From the NCBI GenBank assembly GCA_034096865.1, contig JAWQFJ010020232.1:1-20485 (forward strand): DNA of 20,485 nt, in the 5' to 3' direction. Under the pieces are notes generated by a model that worked only from the letters and a program-made list of their open reading frames with translations, made no database searches and was not told the DNA's origin. Position 1 is the first letter of the stretch. Every line of letters starts with the position of its first letter. Made by a program: the position numbers and the translations under genes. The DNA is from Theodoxus fluviatilis (lineage: Eukaryota; Mollusca; Gastropoda; Cycloneritida; Neritidae). This document shows positions 19,122 through 20,485 of the stretch, piece after piece.

Positions 19122-19503
19122 CAGCAGCAGCAGCAGCAGGAGGAGGAGGAGGAGGAGGAGGAGGAGGAGGAGGAGGAGGAGAAGGAGGAGGAGGAGGAGG
19201 AGGAGGAGGAGGAGGAGGAGGAGGAAACGGAGGAGGAGACGGAGGAGGAGGAGGAGGAGACGGAGGAGGAGGAGGAGACGGAGGAGGAGGAGGAGAAGGA
19301 GGAGGAGGAGGAGACGGAGGAGGAGGAGGAGGAGACGGAGGAGGAGGAGGAGGAGGAGGAGGAGGAGGAGGAGGAGGAGGAGGAGGAGGAGGAGGAGGAG
19401 GTGGTGGTGGAAGAAGAAGAAGAAGAAGAAGAAGAAGAAGAAGAAGAAGAAGAAGAAGAAGAAGAAGAAGAAGAAGAAGAAGAAGAAGAAGAAGAGGGGA
19501 AAA
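19122..19503 (+). repeat. (CAG)n-(GGA)n-(GAA)n trinucleotide array
   Basis: Six CAG units, then about 264 bp of GGA with sparse GAC and GAA variants (to about 19400), GTGGTGGTGG, then about 28 AAG units (19411-19495). Apart from the C of a few GACs and the T of GTGs, it is a purine-only strand of some 360 bases, of the type that can form triplex DNA. Poly-Glu, poly-Arg or poly-Leu frames are artefacts. Confidence 0.97.
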
Positions 19504-19537
19504 CGCTGCCATAAAGTCAAGGCGGAACTCTTGTCAA

Positions 19538-19707
19538 CACAACACCACCACTTCCTCCCATTCAAAGCCAGGTGCTGCAGGAAAGATGTGCAGGAGAAGC
19601 ACTTTCCATTGGTACCACACAGCACAACACCACCACTTCCTCCCATTCAAAGCCAGGTGCTGCAGGAGAGATGTGCAGGAGAAGCACTTTCCATTGCCAC
19701 CACACAG
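19538..19707 (+). repeat. 85-bp tandem duplication
   Basis: Two adjacent copies (19538-19622 and 19623-19707) begin CACAACACCACCACTTCCTC and end CACACAG. They differ at three positions (GGAAAGATG/GGAGAGATG and TTGGTACC/TTGCCACC), so the duplication is recent. Confidence 0.96.
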
Positions 19708-19828
19708 CAGGGCCGACCAACTGCTCGGCGCTGTCTAGATTAATTTTTCATCGACACGATAGAAGAAAGCCTTGGCCAGGCAGGCACGCGAGAAGGATGG
19801 GAGACAAAGGGAACATGCTTGGTGATGA

Positions 19829-20027
19829 GGTGGAGGGGTGGGGGGATGGGAGTGGGGGCATGGGGTGGGGGAATGGGGTGGGGGGATGGGGGTGGGGGGA
19901 TAGGGGTGGGGGGATGGGGGTGGGGGGTGGGGGGGTGGGGGGGTGGGGGGGGTGTGGGGGAAGGGTGGGGGATGGGGGTGGGGAGATGGGGGTGGGGTGT
20001 GGGGGGTTGGGGGTTGGGGGTGGGAGA
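19829..20027 (+). repeat. G-rich GGGGTGGGGG array
   Basis: About 200 bp of irregular GGGATGGGGGTGGGG units with very few C. It holds many G-runs of three or more, so G-quadruplexes are possible on the plus strand. Gly/Trp-rich frames across it are not genes. Confidence 0.93.
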
Positions 20028-20485
20028 GGCATGCTATTGATTCTCTCGTTCTCTCTCGCCTGCGCACGGTGACGAGGTGCTCTCCCGAGACGGAGGAACA
20101 CTGATGCAAGTGGCACAATCTGGCAGCCCGTTCTCCTCTTTGTTTTGTCCGCCACTTTCCCGGGGAAAACGCAAGACGCTGTAATCAACTGAGAGGAGAA
20201 CACGGCACTGCTCTCTGCTCCTCTGCTCTCGAGCGCCGTCCTACAGAGGAAAAGCAAACCTGCCTTTCTTCCAGTCGGGGCCAGAAACGCGTGCGAGCGA
20301 TAAATGAATACAACTGCAAGCCAAAACACATGGGTCCGGGTGACCGTATGCACACGTATTAAAGCGCATATGTACACACATGTGGCGAGACAACGTTTTT
20401 TTCATGCCTTGTGGTTATTAGTATTATTAGAAATGTTTACTATGCGTCTGCTGAGCCGTAGCCTTAGAGGTTTTTTCATTGCCCT
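20028..20485. other. Unassigned unique sequence to the window end
   Basis: No motif or gene is recognised on either strand. Confidence 0.5.

Noticed and set aside
18984..19743. Frames of 135-229 codons rich in Glu, Arg, Leu or Pro
   Set aside because: They arise from the GGA/GAA array and are open in nearly every frame.

Overview
This window looks like intergenic, repeat-rich DNA from an animal genome. It holds long (GA)n, (CA)n and tri- or tetranucleotide arrays, several minisatellites, decayed non-LTR retrotransposons of the CR1/L2/Jockey-like kind, a MITE-like element and a long foldback palindrome. There is no operon layout, no ribosome-binding-site pattern and no convincing host gene. 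A marine invertebrate, probably a mollusc, fits the mixture best. That is inference from general character, because no single-copy host gene is present to prove it. Most long open frames here are by-products of tandem repeats.

Layout. 1-1988 is the 3' part of a degenerate LINE whose reverse transcriptase (RT) motifs are intact but which is frame-shifted and internally deleted. It ends in a hairpin, AATAAA and an (AATC)n tail that runs straight into (TC)n and (CA)n. 2.07-5.25 kb is mostly unassigned, with (GA)n, a second LINE remnant (3345-3497) and the first two copies (3498, 3783) of a short dispersed repeat. 5.25-6.6 kb is microsatellite-dominated. 6625-7187 is a 63-bp minisatellite with nine copies. 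7682-8161 is a 15-bp minisatellite lying inside a 402-codon open frame. 9183-10047 holds a dispersed repeat followed by the C-terminal remnant and 3' UTR of a third LINE. 11101-11477 is a 377-bp element with 20-bp terminal inverted repeats. 11790-12160 is a 52-bp minisatellite with seven copies. 13780-14655 is an approximately 876-bp near-perfect foldback with about 407-bp arms. 15429-17501 is a (CA)n array, an approximately 1.8-kb minisatellite with a 26-bp unit, and another (CA)n array. 17.7-20.0 kb holds (CT)n, more dispersed-repeat copies, a long GGA/GAA purine tract, an 85-bp duplication and a G-rich tract.

The strongest candidates for something undescribed are two. The first is the nested foldback at 13780-14655. 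Its 63-bp centre is made from a third, slightly diverged copy of a segment of its own arms, and each arm carries a further 15-bp palindrome. The second is the pair of short dispersed repeat groups that join a tetranucleotide tract to a GGCC/GCC-GGC hairpin core (at least six copies). Nothing here forms a pathway: the elements are either mobile-element remnants or tandem arrays.
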